DNA of 33,126 nucleotides, taken from contig VFJJ01000160.1 of NCBI GenBank assembly GCA_009886115.1, forward strand, positions 1 through 33,126, written 5' to 3'. The translations under genes and the position numbers were made by a program. Position 1 is the stretch's first letter. Each line of letters begins with the position of its first letter. Shown one piece after another: positions 16,176 through 23,793 of this stretch. The notes under the pieces are model-generated. The model searched no databases, had not been told where the DNA came from, and saw only the letters and a program-made list of their open reading frames with translations. This stretch comes from Actinomycetota bacterium (GTDB lineage Bacteria; Actinomycetota; Acidimicrobiia; IMCC26256; VFJJ01).

Positions 16176-16379
16176 TCATCGCCGGGGTGGCGCCCGTCTC
16201 ACCGACAAGCTCACGCGGCGCGAGCCCGGTGCGCACGAGGTCGTCGGCCGGGCGGTTAGGAGCTCGACGAGCGGGCCGAACGACGTGCTCCGGTCGTGCA
16301 TCCCATGCACGAGCACGACGCGTGGTGCGTCGACCCGGCCGCTCGAGTGCTCGCGCCGGTGGATGGTCGCCGCTGTCAT
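16176..16379 (-). pseudogene. Truncated alpha/beta-hydrolase remnant
   Basis: A 67-codon frame starting 26 bases after the dehydratase stop. Residues 18-41 read APRVVLVHGMHDRSTSFGPL-type sequence, the first strand and oxyanion HG loop of an alpha/beta hydrolase. After VELL the frame loses similarity (Arg/Pro/Ser-rich) and stops. No nucleophile elbow (GxSxG) or later strands are found in any frame before the cyclase gene, so the gene has lost its 3' portion. It occupies most of the 345-base gap between 16060 and 16406; the rest of the gap shows nothing else recognisable. Confidence 0.5.
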
Positions 16380-16405
16380 CGAACCACCCGCCCTCGAACC
16401 ACCCG

Positions 16406-17728
16406 TCAACGGGGTGCTCGGCGCTTCTGATCGGCGAGCTCGTTGTGTCGGGCGAACATCTCGAATGCCTTGCGCTGCAGGTCGACCGGCACGGCCGGCA
16501 GCGGGGGAAGGCCGGCGTCGCGTGAGGGGAGCGAGACCGTGGCTGACGCATAGGCCGTCTCGGTGTCGCGCTGGTTGACCATGTGCAGCTCGAGGTCGAC
16601 CAGGTATCGGCCATCGACCTCGCGCTGGGCCACCACCTTGCCCGAGAGGAACTGCGTGTCGCCCTGGTAGTTGAACTTGCGGATCGAGTCCTCCATCCGC
16701 TCGATGAAGGCGTCGTCGCCGGCCCAGTCGGACACGTGGTGGTAGAACCACGACTGCCGCAGAACCCCGTAGTCGTACGCCATGGGGTTGCCGATCGCCT
16801 TGGCCCACTGCGAATCCCAGTGCAGTCGTTGAGCGACGTCGTAGACCCCGTTCTCGTTCTTGATGTAAAAGGGTCCGATTCGCTTGCGGTTCTTGTACCC
16901 GACCCGTGACGAGCGCAGCCCATAGGGCACGAAGCCGTAGCCGCCGGCATGGAAGGCGATGATCTCGGTGACGGTCAAGGGCCCCTTGACCATCGGCGGG
17001 AGCTCGTCGCCAACCACGACATCCTCCCAATAGCGCTTCTCGCTCCCGAAAGGTCGTTCCTGCTCGTAGATGGCGTCGATCTTCTCGTAATCGGCGTCGG
17101 TGTAGTGGGCGGCCTCGATCTCGGCGTACTTGCCGCGATCGCGGGCTGTCTTGCGCTCGGTAAGCACGCGCACGATGCGATAGACGCCGACCACCTCGCC
17201 CCGCTGGTTGATGGCGACGTCGCGCCGCACCTGGATCACCGATCGGCCGGCGAACTCCGACTGCTTGACGTCGATGGTCTCCTCACCGTCGAACGAGAAG
17301 ATGCGGTCGCCGGGGTAGATGGGCCGGTACCAATCCCACGTGCCGCCCGACACGAAGACGTGGATGCCTCGAAAGAGGCTCTTGGTCTTCTTCTTCACGT
17401 CGTCGGGAATGGGGTCGCCGAGCATCGGCGTCTTGACGTGGCCGACCATGGTGCCGTGGCCGATCTGGGAACCCCAACGAGTCGTGCGCCCGTACTCCTC
17501 GTCGGTGTAGAGGGGATTGTCGTCACCGACGCCGAGCGACCAGTTGCGGATCGCGTCCTCGGTGGCGACCGAGTACAGCTCGCGATGACGCGAAGCGGTG
17601 TCGTGGCCCAGCAGATGGTGGGCCCGTTCTATGTCCTCGTCGGTGAGGAGGTAGGCCGTGGCCCGTTCGAACTCCGCCTCGAGCGACGGGTCGACCTTGA
17701 GCGATTCGGGTGCGGCGTCGTTCGACAT
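16406..17728 (-). CDS. MaoC-like double-hotdog acyl dehydratase (FAS1-like dehydratase type)
   Basis: A 440-residue protein with two hotdog repeats, the arrangement of MaoC/enoyl-CoA hydratase-2 enzymes, which hydrate enoyl-CoAs. The N-terminal repeat contains the hydratase-like segment NWSLGVGDDNPLYTDEEYG (62-80), with Tyr where many members have the catalytic His of DxNPxH. The second repeat contains TVTEIIAFHAGGYG. ATG at 17728 is chosen over an upstream in-frame ATG because GGAGG lies 7 bases before it. It follows the acyl-CoA dehydrogenase at 17764 by 35 bases, so a dehydrogenation-hydration pair is likely. That short gap holds its own promoter-like sequence and a palindrome. Confidence 0.85.
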   Translation of the reverse strand: MSNDAAPESLKVDPSLEAEFERATAYLLTDEDIERAHHLLGHDTASRHRELYSVATEDAIRNWSLGVGDDNPLYTDEEYGRTTRWGSQIGHGTMVGHVKTPMLGDPIPDDVKKKTKSLFRGIHVFVSGGTWDWYRPIYPGDRIFSFDGEETIDVKQSEFAGRSVIQVRRDVAINQRGEVVGVYRIVRVLTERKTARDRGKYAEIEAAHYTDADYEKIDAIYEQERPFGSEKRYWEDVVVGDELPPMVKGPLTVTEIIAFHAGGYGFVPYGLRSSRVGYKNRKRIGPFYIKNENGVYDVAQRLHWDSQWAKAIGNPMAYDYGVLRQSWFYHHVSDWAGDDAFIERMEDSIRKFNYQGDTQFLSGKVVAQREVDGRYLVDLELHMVNQRDTETAYASATVSLPSRDAGLPPLPAVPVDLQRKAFEMFARHNELADQKRRAPR

Positions 17729-17742
17729 GCGTGGGCCTCCCG

Positions 17743-17766
17743 GGTGAAAAGTCTTCACCTATATTA
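17743..17766 (-). promoter_or_regulatory. Promoter-like -10 with a palindromic operator before the dehydratase
   Basis: On the minus strand TAATAT (17766-17761) is an unusually AT-rich -10-like hexamer. One base later comes a perfect inverted repeat GGTGAA-GACTT-TTCACC (17759-17743), which would cover the transcription start. The dehydratase Shine-Dalgarno GGAGG and ATG follow immediately. A repressor bound here would block initiation. The cognate regulator is not known. Confidence 0.45.
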
Positions 17767-18930
17767 TCCAGACGGTTCGTGGGGCAGCCCGAGGGTGCGC
17801 TCGGCCACGGTGTTCTTCTGGATCTCGATGGTGCCCGCGCCGATCGTCGAGGCCCGGGTGCGCAGGAAGCCGAAGGTCCAGCGCCCACCTTCGATGGCTC
17901 GGGGATCGCGCGCTCCGAGGAGCGCGTCGGCTCCGAGGAGCTCGAGCGCCAGCTCGTGGAGACGCTGTTCGAACTGCGTCACGAGGATCCGCGTCGTCGA
18001 GGCGCCGGGCCCGGGCTCACCGTTGGCGACGATCTGGCCGATCGTGCGGGCGCCCGCGTAGGCCATCAGGCGCACGTCGATCTCGACGGATGCCAGGCGC
18101 TGGCGCACGATGGGATCGTCGGCGATGCCACGGCTCCGGGCGAGCACGTGGAGCTCGTCCACGATTCGCCGGTACCTGTGAGCCTGGTTCATCGCCCCGG
18201 CGGCCCGCTCGTGGCCGAGGCTGGTGCGCGTGATCGCCCAGCCGCCGTTCTCGTCGCCGATGCGGTCGGCGACCGGCACCACCACGCCATCGAGATGGAT
18301 CTCGCAGAAGTCGCTCCGCCCCGTGAGATCACGGATGGGGCTGACCGCCACCCCCGGGGCGTGGGCATCGACGATGAGATACGTGATGCCGTCTTGACGG
18401 CTTCCGGGGGGACCGGTGCGGACGAGGCAGAACAAGATGTCGGCGATCTCGGCCGAGCTGCTCCACACCTTCTGGCCCGTCACCACATAGTGATCTCCGT
18501 CGCGAACGGCCAAAGTTCGCAGTGACGGGAGGTCGGAGCCGGCGTCGGGCTCGGAGTACCCTTGGGCCCAGATGCGGTCGGCGCGCAGCATCGGACGCAG
18601 CCACCGCTCGCGCTGCTCCTCGGTGCCGTGCCTGACGATCGTCGGCCCCGCGATCCCCACGCCGGTACCGAGCGGCCCGGGGACCTTGGCCCGGGCGAAC
18701 TCCTCCGAGTACACGACCTGGTGAGCGAACGGGAGATCGGAACCGCCGTAGCGAACGGGCCAGCTGGGACTGCCGAAGCCCCCGTCGACCAGCGTCGCGT
18801 TCCACGCCTTCTGCCAGGCCAACCGCTCTGGTCGGCTCTTCGGCGCGGATCCCGGATGGTTCTCGTGCAGGAACTGCCGGAACCGCTGCCGAAACCGTTC
18901 AGGCGCTTCGCGGAGATCGGTCTCGGTCAT
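17764..18930 (-). CDS. Acyl-CoA dehydrogenase
   Basis: A 388-residue FadE-type acyl-CoA dehydrogenase (395 from an alternative ATG at 18951). The flavin/substrate loop reads YSEPDAGSD, followed by VTGQKVWSSSAEIAD. The C-terminal end has ASTIGAGTIEIQKNTVAERTLGLP, the usual adenine-contact motif. FLHENHPG at the N-terminus is common in large subunits of actinobacterial heteromeric dehydrogenases. Neither ATG has a Shine-Dalgarno, so the start is uncertain. The gene precedes the double-hotdog dehydratase and follows an amidohydrolase, giving a short beta-oxidation-like module. No second small-subunit gene lies beside it; the one at 5941 is 12 kb away. Confidence 0.9.
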   Translation of the reverse strand: MTETDLREAPERFRQRFRQFLHENHPGSAPKSRPERLAWQKAWNATLVDGGFGSPSWPVRYGGSDLPFAHQVVYSEEFARAKVPGPLGTGVGIAGPTIVRHGTEEQRERWLRPMLRADRIWAQGYSEPDAGSDLPSLRTLAVRDGDHYVVTGQKVWSSSAEIADILFCLVRTGPPGSRQDGITYLIVDAHAPGVAVSPIRDLTGRSDFCEIHLDGVVVPVADRIGDENGGWAITRTSLGHERAAGAMNQAHRYRRIVDELHVLARSRGIADDPIVRQRLASVEIDVRLMAYAGARTIGQIVANGEPGPGASTTRILVTQFEQRLHELALELLGADALLGARDPRAIEGGRWTFGFLRTRASTIGAGTIEIQKNTVAERTLGLPHEPSG

Positions 18931-19019
18931 GGGGAGATACTGCCGCAGCATGACGGCGCGCGAGCAACCGCCCTGTCACTGCTGCTCGCCCGCCAGGCGG
19001 GCCTGCCTGACCGCCGCCG

Positions 19020-19898
19020 TCAGGACGGATCGAGCTTGAGAACTCGACGGGCGTTGTCGCGCAAGAACTTCGGCCACACGTGGTCGCGGAACGGAACGGC
19101 CGGCATCTCGGAGAAGATCCGTTGCAACGTGAGCCCTGAGGGGAAATAGCCGGCGTACATGACCTTGTCGGCCCCACGGCTGTTGGCATAGTCGATGATC
19201 TCGTGGGGATAGTGCTTCGGCGCAAAGGCCGACGGCGAGTAGTGGAGGCCGGGCCACTTGAGCATCAGCTTGACCAGGAGGTCGCACCACGGCTCACCCC
19301 CGTGCCGTGTGACCAGCACGAGCTCGGGGAAGTCGTAGCAGACGATGTCGAGGCGGGCGACCTCCTGGGGCCACATGGGAAATCGTGGTCCAGGAACGCC
19401 GGCGTTGATGAACATCGGGATACCGAGCTCGACGCACTTGGCGTAGAACGGGTACATGAGGGCGCCATCGATCCCCACCTGGGGCTGCGTGCCGCAGGGG
19501 AAGCAGGCCGCGGCGATGGCCCCGTGCTCCCGCACGGCACGCTCGAGCCGACGCACGTCGTGCATGCCCTGGTTCGGGTCGATGGTGTACGAGCCGAACA
19601 ACCGACCGGGGTGTCGAGCCACCGCTCGCGAACCCACATGGTCGACGTCGACACCCACCGGGAGCAGGCCGGCCTCGATCTCGAAGGCATCGAGCTGGGC
19701 GACCATCCAGTCGCCGTAGTCGACTTCCTCGGCCGCTGGCGCCTCGGGCAGGTCCTTGAACATGTATCCGGCGGGATGCTTGAACTCGGAGCTTCCCTCG
19801 TCGCGCACGAGCGAGCCGAAGTCCTTCTGCCAGCTGTCTCGCTTCGACGGCAGTCCGAGCATGGTGTCGAAGGTGCGGGGGTTCGCCGGGATCGCCAT
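19020..19898 (-). CDS. Amidohydrolase-family protein (Amidohydro_2 type)
   Basis: A 292-residue TIM-barrel protein of the metal-dependent hydrolase/decarboxylase superfamily that includes ACMSD-like decarboxylases. Recognisable segments are VGVDVDHVGSRAVARHPGR, GIPMFINAGVPGP, ELVLVTRHGGEPW (a candidate metal-site His) and DKVMYAGYFP near the end. It lacks the N-terminal HxH-type metal motif of classical members, so either it starts later in the fold or the metal site is altered. TACGAT lies about 6 bases before the ATG and there is no Shine-Dalgarno, so a leaderless transcript is plausible. It heads the minus-strand set amidohydrolase, acyl-CoA dehydrogenase, dehydratase. Confidence 0.78.
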   Translation of the reverse strand: MAIPANPRTFDTMLGLPSKRDSWQKDFGSLVRDEGSSEFKHPAGYMFKDLPEAPAAEEVDYGDWMVAQLDAFEIEAGLLPVGVDVDHVGSRAVARHPGRLFGSYTIDPNQGMHDVRRLERAVREHGAIAAACFPCGTQPQVGIDGALMYPFYAKCVELGIPMFINAGVPGPRFPMWPQEVARLDIVCYDFPELVLVTRHGGEPWCDLLVKLMLKWPGLHYSPSAFAPKHYPHEIIDYANSRGADKVMYAGYFPSGLTLQRIFSEMPAVPFRDHVWPKFLRDNARRVLKLDPS

Positions 19899-19915
19899 CG
19901 TGGGATCGTAACGAG

Positions 19916-19973
19916 GCGCCCCGGCAGGCGCAGCTTGGCAAGCACAGCCCGGGAAGCGCCCCGGCAGGCGCAG
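19916..19973. repeat. 18-bp direct repeat, two copies
   Basis: GCGCCCCGGCAGGCGCAG occurs at 19916-19933 and again, identically, at 19956-19973, 40 bases apart. Each copy contains a small inverted repeat (GCGCC/GGCGC around CCGGCA). They lie between the amidohydrolase start and an SDR gene fragment, in the 307-base gap 19899-20205, which otherwise holds only that fragment. Confidence 0.8.
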
Positions 19974-20024
19974 AGCAGGGCACGGTGCGCAGATGCGAGG
20001 CGGCGGTCAGAATCAACGCCATGG

Positions 20025-20192
20025 GCGAGGGGCTTCGCCGACGAGGGGGCCCGCGTCGTGTGCGTTGCTCGTACCGTGCACGAAGGCGACCATCGCTGGC
20101 CGGGATCGCTCGACTCGACCGTGAGCGACATCGAGGCCAGTGGTGGCCCGTCGCAGGTCGTCGTCACGGCGGTTACGCGCAGATCTGAGTAA
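20025..20192 (+). pseudogene. SDR gene fragment
   Basis: 55 codons that read like the early part of a short-chain dehydrogenase: ARGFADEGARVVCVART, then HEGDHRWPGSLDSTVSDIEA and SGGPSQVVVTAVT, matching helix A-strand 2-helix B-strand 3 of the fold. The glycine-rich cofactor loop upstream is missing, and the frame ends at a TAA just after strand 3. It is therefore a remnant trimmed at both ends. It faces the P450 at 20206 convergently. Confidence 0.6.
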
Positions 20193-20205
20193 CGGACCCC
20201 GCAGC

Positions 20206-21477
20206 TCAGCCCGCGAGCTCACCCCAGGCGACGGGTACGGCGTCGGGGCCGCGCTCGTACAGGCCGATGATGCGAGGCGCTGGACGAGCGGGGTCGAGCC
20301 GCAGGTTCGGTAGACGATCGATGAGCGCGCTGATCGCCGTGGTGATCTCGGCGCGAGCCACGTGCGCGCCCAGACAGGCGTGCGGGCCGGTGCCGAAACC
20401 GAGGTGTTGGCGCGGGGCGCGTCCGGGGTCGAACACGTCCGGATGCTCCCACCGTGCGGGATCGCGGTTGGCCGACGCGAAGCAGGTGTGGATCACCGAG
20501 CCCGCAGGCATCGCCACACCGTGGAGCTCGGTGTCGTTGCGAACGAAGCGAGCGAACACCGGATCGGTGGGCATCCACCGTACGGACTCTTCGATGACAT
20601 CGCGCAACAGCGACGGATCTCTGCGCACTCGATCGAGCCACTCGGGGTGCTGCATCAGCGCGACGAGGGTGATGCCCATCTGCTTCCAGGTGGTGCCCGA
20701 GCCTGCCGCGAGAAGCAGGAACGCGAAGCCGAGGATCTCGCTGTCGTCGAGCACGTGTCGAGATCCGTCGTCGTCGACCAGCTCGGCCTGAACGAGCACG
20801 CTGATGAGGTCGTCGTGCGGTCGGGCGCGACGGGCGCTCACGATGGGCATGACGATCTCGAAGAACCGCCCCAGCCCGAGTCCGTCGCTCGTGACCGCGG
20901 CGCGGATGTCGAGGGCATCGGCGACCGAGACCCCGAAGCTGCCGCAGATGGTGAGCAGTGGGATCGGGGCGCAGAACTCGACGTTGAGGTCGGCGTGGCC
21001 GTTGGCCTCGATGCCGTCGAGGAGCGCGTCGACCGTGGCGCGGATCCATCGGTCGATCCACCACTGGGCACGCTTGGGCACGAACGACGGTTGGACGAGC
21101 ATGCGATGGCGGCGATGCTGCTCGCCTTCCATCATGAGCATCGTCTGCTCGTGCAGCGAGGAGCCGGCGGCATGGGCATGAGCCTGGGGCGTGAAGCGAG
21201 CGGTGTCGCGCAGGACGAGGTCGCAGGTGTCGAAATCGAAGGCCGTGAAGTGCCGGCGGTCGGGGAACGGCAGACCCTCGAACACGGCCTCGCCGTGGAA
21301 CCCGGCCATGGGACCGGGGACACCTTCGTGCACCGGGGCGTGGTCGCGCAGCGCGTTGAAGATCGGGTTGATGTCGAGGTCGAACGCGCCACCGCGGGTG
21401 GCGTAGACGTCGCCGCTGAGGTCGAAGAGCTCCCGGAGCCGGCCCGGGTCGAGCCGTAGCTCGCTCTTCGCCGTCAT
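20206..21477 (-). CDS. Cytochrome P450 with altered I-helix motif
   Basis: A 423-residue P450. The haem loop FGTGPHACLG gives axial C368, and ExxR is ESVR (297-300). The I-helix oxygen-activation motif reads AAGSGTTWK (257-265): the conserved acidic residue before the Thr pair is Gly261, unlike AGGDTT in the P450 at 10396. The ATG at 21477 shares its first base with the TGA of the upstream Ddn-like gene, showing coupled translation. It is the last gene of the eight-gene minus-strand operon. Ferredoxin and reductase partners are not in the window. Loss of the acid may change proton delivery, or the protein may belong to a clade where this is normal. Confidence 0.9.
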   Translation of the reverse strand: MTAKSELRLDPGRLRELFDLSGDVYATRGGAFDLDINPIFNALRDHAPVHEGVPGPMAGFHGEAVFEGLPFPDRRHFTAFDFDTCDLVLRDTARFTPQAHAHAAGSSLHEQTMLMMEGEQHRRHRMLVQPSFVPKRAQWWIDRWIRATVDALLDGIEANGHADLNVEFCAPIPLLTICGSFGVSVADALDIRAAVTSDGLGLGRFFEIVMPIVSARRARPHDDLISVLVQAELVDDDGSRHVLDDSEILGFAFLLLAAGSGTTWKQMGITLVALMQHPEWLDRVRRDPSLLRDVIEESVRWMPTDPVFARFVRNDTELHGVAMPAGSVIHTCFASANRDPARWEHPDVFDPGRAPRQHLGFGTGPHACLGAHVARAEITTAISALIDRLPNLRLDPARPAPRIIGLYERGPDAVPVAWGELAG

Positions 21478-21923
21478 CACGTCACCGGCTCGAGCACGAC
21501 CACGGGAATCAGGCGGGTGGTTCGCGCTGCGTACTCGTCGTAGTTCGGCCAGATACCGGTCATCAGCGTCCACAAGCGGTCACGTTCAGCGCCCTCGGCG
21601 GTGCGAGCGACAGCGGCGAAGCGCTCGCTCTTGACCTGCACAGTCACATTCGGATCGGCGACGAGGTTGTGGTACCACGACGGGTGCGTGGGTGCGCCGC
21701 CACGTGAGGCGACGATGATGCAGTTGTCGCCATCGAAGCCGCAGATGAGCGCCGACTTGCGCGGCTGTCCGCTCGTGCGTCCGGTGGTCTGCAGAACCAG
21801 GCACGTGGCCCCGTTCCACAGATACCCGACCTCGCCGTTGGTCTCTTCGTAGCGGCGGACGTGCTCGTCGCCCATGAGGGAGAGGTCGGGCTTGAAGATG
21901 GGAGCTGGTTCGTTCTGAGTCAT
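21477..21923 (-). CDS. Ddn-like deazaflavin (F420)-dependent nitroreductase-family protein
   Basis: A 148-residue split-barrel protein of the DUF385/Ddn family, which binds F420H2 and reduces quinones, enones or nitro compounds in Actinobacteria. The family core is visible as LQTTGRTSGQPRKSAL followed by ASRGGAPTHPSWYHNL and ADPNVTVQV. The ATG at 21923 has AGGA 5 bases upstream; a longer frame to 21959 overlaps the SDR gene and is not preferred. It sits 13 bases after the SDR stop and overlaps the P450 start by one base. Its presence implies that the organism makes F420. The substrate is unknown, but reduction of an enone-type intermediate would fit the cluster. Confidence 0.88.
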   Translation of the reverse strand: MTQNEPAPIFKPDLSLMGDEHVRRYEETNGEVGYLWNGATCLVLQTTGRTSGQPRKSALICGFDGDNCIIVASRGGAPTHPSWYHNLVADPNVTVQVKSERFAAVARTAEGAERDRLWTLMTGIWPNYDEYAARTTRLIPVVVLEPVT

Positions 21924-21936
21924 GTCTTCCTGTCTC

Positions 21937-22524
21937 TCAGCGAGCGGTGTATCCACCATCGACCGGCAAGAGCACGCCGGTGATGTTGATCGAGTCGTTG
22001 CACGCGAGGAAGAGCGCGGCTGCTGCGCAGTCCTCGGCGGTGACGATACGGCCGTTGGGTTGGAGCGAAGCGGCGAACTCCACGTACTCGTCGGAGGGCG
22101 CCTCGAAAGGCTTGTCCGGGTTGGCCATGATGAACTGCTTCACGGCGTGCTTGCAGCCGAGAAACACTCCCTTGAAGTTGATGTCGGTGAGCCGTTGCCA
22201 ATCGTCGACGGTGTGGTCCTCGAACATCTGCCCCGGCTTCATCCCGGTTATGCCCGCGTTGTTGAACATCACATCGAGGCGACCGAACTGCGTGACGGCG
22301 GTCGAGACCGCGGCCTCGACATCGGCCTCCGACCTCACGTCGCAGTGGACTCCGAAAGCGATGCCGCCGGCCGCGGTGACGAGACGGACGGTCTCGGCCG
22401 CCCACTCGTCGTGCACATCAGCCACGACGACCTTCGCACCCTGCGCGCAGAACAGCAACGTCGACGCGCGCCCAACGCCTGAGCCGGCGCCGGTGATCAC
22501 GACCGATGTGTCAGCGAGCTTCAT
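21937..22524 (-). CDS. SDR-family protein with the catalytic segment deleted
   Basis: 195 residues, about 60 shorter than classical SDRs. The N-terminal half is normal: TGAGSGVG cofactor loop (11-18), ADVHDE, CDVRS, NNAG (88-91) and INFKGVFLGCKHAVKQFI. The sequence then jumps at about residue 132 straight to ANPDKPFEAPSDEYVEF and the C-terminal TAEDCAAAALFLACND and GVLLPVDGGYTAR. The section that should carry the catalytic Ser, the YxxxK pair and the PG motif is absent, and no YxxxK exists in the chain. The frame is intact and the ATG has GAGGAG upstream, so a protein is probably made but cannot work as a normal dehydrogenase. It may be a recent in-frame deletion, an assembly error, or a cofactor-binding non-enzyme. 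Confidence 0.82.
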   Translation of the reverse strand: MKLADTSVVITGAGSGVGRASTLLFCAQGAKVVVADVHDEWAAETVRLVTAAGGIAFGVHCDVRSEADVEAAVSTAVTQFGRLDVMFNNAGITGMKPGQMFEDHTVDDWQRLTDINFKGVFLGCKHAVKQFIMANPDKPFEAPSDEYVEFAASLQPNGRIVTAEDCAAAALFLACNDSINITGVLLPVDGGYTAR

Positions 22525-22567
22525 GGATCGGACTCCTCGGCGAAAGACGGTGATGGGGCGTTGCAGT

Positions 22568-23791
22568 TCACAGCACCACCCCCTTCATCTTGAGGGCGAC
22601 AACGTCATCCCAGCTGTAGCCGAGGGATTGCAGCACGTCGTCGGTGTTCTCGCCCAGGTCCGGACTGGCGTGCAGCGCGGCCGGCTGCTCATCGAACTGC
22701 ACGGCACCCGCCGGGAGGGGGAACGTGGACCCGTCGGCTCGCGTGGCGGTGCCGATGTATCCGTTGGCGATGACGGCGGGATCGTTCATGAGCTCGTCGA
22801 TGCGCTGGTACGGACCCCACGGAACCCGGGCCGCGTTCAACGGTTCGCGCCAGTGCGCGAGCGGTCGCGACGCGAATGCCGCCTCGAGCTCGGTGACCAG
22901 GGCCGCGCTGTTCAGCCCACGGTCGTGCATCGAATCGAACCGCTCGTCGGAGAGCAGGTCGGCCCGGTCGAGCAACGTGCACAGGTCGGCCCAGTACCTG
23001 TCGGGCTGCAGGCAGCAGATCATGAGCCATCGTCCATCGGCGCACTTGTAGTTCGCGGCGAGCGGGTTGGGCAACGACGTGCGCGGCCGGCCCAGCGGTG
23101 GGCTCTGACGGTACGCGCCCTGCATCTGTGACAGCACGTCGGAACCGATCATCCACAGTGCCGTGCCGAGCAACGACACGTCGACCACCGAGCCCTCACC
23201 GGTGCGCTCCCGGCGGAACAGTGCGCCAGCGATGCCGAACGCGAGTTGCGTGCCGGCATAGCGGTCGCCGAGGGCGCCTCGCTGCGGGATCGGCTCGACC
23301 AACCCCTCCGGGGCGATCGTCTCCTCGATGGCGCCACGCGCCCAGAACGATGTGGAGTCGTACGCCGGCGTGTCGGCATCGTCGCCACGTACGCCGTAAC
23401 CGTGGCCCCGCGCGTAGATGAGCCGCGGGTTCACGGCCCGCAGCGCGTCGACGCCGAGACCGAGCCGATCGAGCACCGATGGCAGGAAGTTCGTGAGGAA
23501 CACGTCGGCCTGCTCGATGAGCTGCAACAGGATCGTCCGGCCCTCCTCGGCCTTGAGGTCGATGGCGACGCTCGACTTGTTCCGATTGGCCATCTCCATG
23601 GCGTAGTTCACCGACGACGTGCCTGCACCAGGCAGCGCGAGCCCGCGATAGCCGTCGCCGCCGTGTGGGTGCTCGACCTTGATGACCTCCGCACCCCAGT
23701 CGGCCATGAGCGCGCCGGCCACGGGGACGAACACCCACTGCGCGAGCTCGACGACGCGCACGCCACCGAACACGTTCACGGACGGTGCCAT
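22568..23791 (-). CDS. Family III (CaiB/BaiF-type) CoA transferase
   Basis: A 407-residue family III CoA transferase, predicted to move CoA between acyl groups. The N-terminus has RVVELAQWVFVPVAGALMADWGAEVIKVEHP, and NRNKSSVAIDLKAEEGR follows. The catalytic aspartate is expected in GALGDRYAGTQLAFGI, which is present and intact. The protein ends with SLGYSWDDVVALK, typical of full-length members. The ATG is two bases after the amidohydrolase stop, so it is part of the eight-gene operon. It offers an ATP-free route to the CoA esters used by the neighbouring thiolase-like and P450 steps. The donor and acceptor are not predictable. Confidence 0.92.
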   Translation of the reverse strand: MAPSVNVFGGVRVVELAQWVFVPVAGALMADWGAEVIKVEHPHGGDGYRGLALPGAGTSSVNYAMEMANRNKSSVAIDLKAEEGRTILLQLIEQADVFLTNFLPSVLDRLGLGVDALRAVNPRLIYARGHGYGVRGDDADTPAYDSTSFWARGAIEETIAPEGLVEPIPQRGALGDRYAGTQLAFGIAGALFRRERTGEGSVVDVSLLGTALWMIGSDVLSQMQGAYRQSPPLGRPRTSLPNPLAANYKCADGRWLMICCLQPDRYWADLCTLLDRADLLSDERFDSMHDRGLNSAALVTELEAAFASRPLAHWREPLNAARVPWGPYQRIDELMNDPAVIANGYIGTATRADGSTFPLPAGAVQFDEQPAALHASPDLGENTDDVLQSLGYSWDDVVALKMKGVVL

Positions 23792-23793
23792 GC

